Position numbers and translations under genes: made by a program. A stretch of 13,843 bases of DNA from an uncultured Methanobrevibacter sp. (GTDB lineage Archaea; Methanobacteriota; Methanobacteria; Methanobacteriales; Methanobacteriaceae): assembly GCA_902782595.1 (NCBI GenBank), contig CACZNW010000185.1:1-13843 (forward strand), read 5' to 3'. Positions 12,422 to 13,843 of this stretch are shown piece by piece. The notes under the pieces were generated by a model that worked only from the letters and a program-made list of their open reading frames with translations, had not been told where the DNA came from and did no database searches. The stretch's first letter is position 1. The number at the start of each line of letters is the position of its first letter.

Positions 12422-13767
12422 ATAGCCTTAATAATTTTTTCATCATCCAAAGGTTTTGCCTGAATCTGCAGTCCAACAGGAATACCGTCAACTTCACCGG
12501 CAGGAATGCTTGCCGCAGGAATACCGGCCAAATTGGCAATAACTGTTAAAACGTCATAAGCATACATTTCCATAGGCTCCAGTTCAGCACCAATTTCGTG
12601 AGGAAGTTTCGGAACTGTAGGACCTACAATTAAATCGACGTTTTCAAGCATTGATGTAATTTCACCTCTGATTACAGACCTTGCCTTAAGCGCCTGTTTG
12701 TAATATTTGCCGCTGAATTCAGCTTCCGCAATATGTGAACCGATTTTTATTCTTCTTAAAACTTCATCTCCACAGACTTCTTCGATTCTGTAACCGTAGT
12801 CTCTTCCGTCATATTTTCTGGTTGCAGAGAAGAATTCCACATAGTTGATTAAATAGTAGGTCGGTAAACAAAGGTCAATATAGTCAAAGCTCACTTCCAC
12901 AAGTTCAGCTCCGGCATCAACCAATTTCTGAATAGCTTTATTGACGGTCTTGTTGATTTCATCGTCTGTCACATCAATGAATTCCTTACAAACAGCTATT
13001 TTCATTCCCTCAAGGGAAGTGTCTTCCAGTACTCCGGTAAAGTCAGGTTTTTCCCAGTCAAGGGTTGTGCATTCGGTTTCATCGTAGCTGGCAATTGTAT
13101 TTAATGCAAGTGCGATTCCGCTTACATCGTTGGCCAAAGGTCCGATTTGATCCAGACTCATTGACAAATCAAGCAGACCCTGTCTTGAAACTGCACCGTA
13201 TGTCGGTTTGAATCCGACAACACCACAGTGTGAAGCAGGATTTCTGATAGATCCTCCTGTGTCTGATCCGATTGAAATATCACACATTTCACCTGCAATC
13301 GCAGCTGCACATCCTCCTGATGAACCTCCTGGGATTCTTCCCATTGCTGCCGGGTTTTGGGTAGGACCATAGTAGGAAGTTTCGGTTGAACTTCCGGCTG
13401 CAAATTCATCCATATTTAAAATACCGATGATTATTCCGTCTTCAGCTTGAATTTCATCAACAACGGTAGCGTTGTAACTTCCAAGGTAGTTTTCAAGGGT
13501 TTTGGAAGCTGCTGAAATAATCATATCTTCAACATTAATGTTTGCTTTTATACCGAATACCAATCCAGCTAAAGCACCAACTTCATCACCGTTAGCTATT
13601 TTCTTGTCAATAGTTTCAGCTTGTTTTAATGCATTTTCATAGTTTAATTCTATAAATGCATTAATGGTTTCGTTTTTTTCATCAATAACTTTAATGAAAC
13701 TTTCTACATTTTCTTTAGCTGTCATTTCTCCATTTTTTATGGAGTTTAACTTTTCAATAACGTTCAT
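12397..13767 (-). CDS. gatA: tRNA-dependent amidotransferase subunit A
   Basis: GatA is the amidase subunit of GatCAB, which releases ammonia from glutamine to convert Asp-tRNA(Asn), and where needed Glu-tRNA(Gln), into the amidated form. In archaea GatCAB normally serves Asn-tRNA, while GatDE serves Gln-tRNA. The 456 residues are normal. The amidase-signature triad is visible: Lys 74 in FGIKANI, the serine of GGSSGG (147-152), and the nucleophile Ser 173 in GSDTGGSIRNPA. ATG 13767 follows AGGTG. GatB and GatC are not within the window, so gatA is not in a gatCAB operon here. It is followed by a hairpin terminator. A general amidase is the alternative, but sequence and length favour GatA. Confidence 0.94.
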   Translation of the reverse strand: MNVIEKLNSIKNGEMTAKENVESFIKVIDEKNETINAFIELNYENALKQAETIDKKIANGDEVGALAGLVFGIKANINVEDMIISAASKTLENYLGSYNATVVDEIQAEDGIIIGILNMDEFAAGSSTETSYYGPTQNPAAMGRIPGGSSGGCAAAIAGEMCDISIGSDTGGSIRNPASHCGVVGFKPTYGAVSRQGLLDLSMSLDQIGPLANDVSGIALALNTIASYDETECTTLDWEKPDFTGVLEDTSLEGMKIAVCKEFIDVTDDEINKTVNKAIQKLVDAGAELVEVSFDYIDLCLPTYYLINYVEFFSATRKYDGRDYGYRIEEVCGDEVLRRIKIGSHIAEAEFSGKYYKQALKARSVIRGEITSMLENVDLIVGPTVPKLPHEIGAELEPMEMYAYDVLTVIANLAGIPAASIPAGEVDGIPVGLQIQAKPLDDEKIIKAMSVFENTQ

Positions 13768-13843
13768 TAAAACACCTAATAATCATAAATTATAATATTA
13801 TTATTATATTTTTCAATGTTTATAAAGTTGTTTTTTTATAATT
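13768..13843 (-). promoter_or_regulatory. gatA upstream region
   Basis: Only A/T-rich DNA is left to the window edge. AGGTG lies eight bases before the gatA ATG, and a TTTATAAA-like TATA candidate lies near 13818-13825 on the minus strand. The gene on the far side is outside the window. Confidence 0.35.

Noticed and set aside
1..13843. CRISPR array, tRNA or rRNA
   Set aside because: No regularly spaced repeats with spacers and no cloverleaf or rRNA signature were seen; the only regular repeats are the origin boxes.

Overview
The window looks like a piece of a Methanobacteriales chromosome, most like Methanobrevibacter or a close relative. The DNA is AT-rich. It carries an archaeal Orc1/Cdc6, an HMf-type histone, a CTP-type riboflavin kinase, a methanogen thiol:fumarate reductase TfrA and a GatA of the tRNA-dependent amidation pathway. 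Ribosome binding sites are mostly of the AGGTGA type. The assignment rests on recognising protein families and motifs by eye; no database search was run.

Layout. Positions 1-542 hold a small conserved archaeal protein. Positions 543-1176 hold no gene. They carry at least six copies of the TTACACTTGAAA origin recognition box around a very T-rich tract, directly upstream of orc1/cdc6 (1177-2346): this is a replication origin. Convergent to it is a hisG-pyrB operon (4143-2339, minus). Positions 4144-4640 hold the hisG and histone control regions, separated by a gene-less remnant of an IS200/IS605-type element with two end hairpins. Then come an archaeal histone gene, a poly-T terminator and a 5'-deoxyadenosine/MTA/SAH deaminase gene, which converges on tfrA (minus).

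From 8049 to 10419 is a flavin section: ribK (riboflavin to FMN), a possible 32-residue membrane peptide, an unrecognised 262-residue protein on the minus strand, and ribB preceded by a complete FMN riboswitch. TfrA, next to ribK, is itself a flavoprotein. RibB starts the dimethyl-ribityllumazine branch, RibK makes FMN, and the aptamer before ribB would sense that FMN.

From 10420 to the end everything is on the minus strand: gatA with a hairpin/U-tract terminator, a solitary far-off copy of the origin box, an unusual protein with a glutamine amidotransferase domain placed in front of a CbiA/CobB-type ATPase domain (the reverse of the usual order), and a translationally coupled small protein that looks PH-like.

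The items most worth a second look are the origin with its outlying box about 11.5 kb away, the FMN riboswitch in an archaeon, the permuted amidotransferase/ATPase with its coupled partner, and the ωRNA-like IS605 remnant in front of the histone gene.
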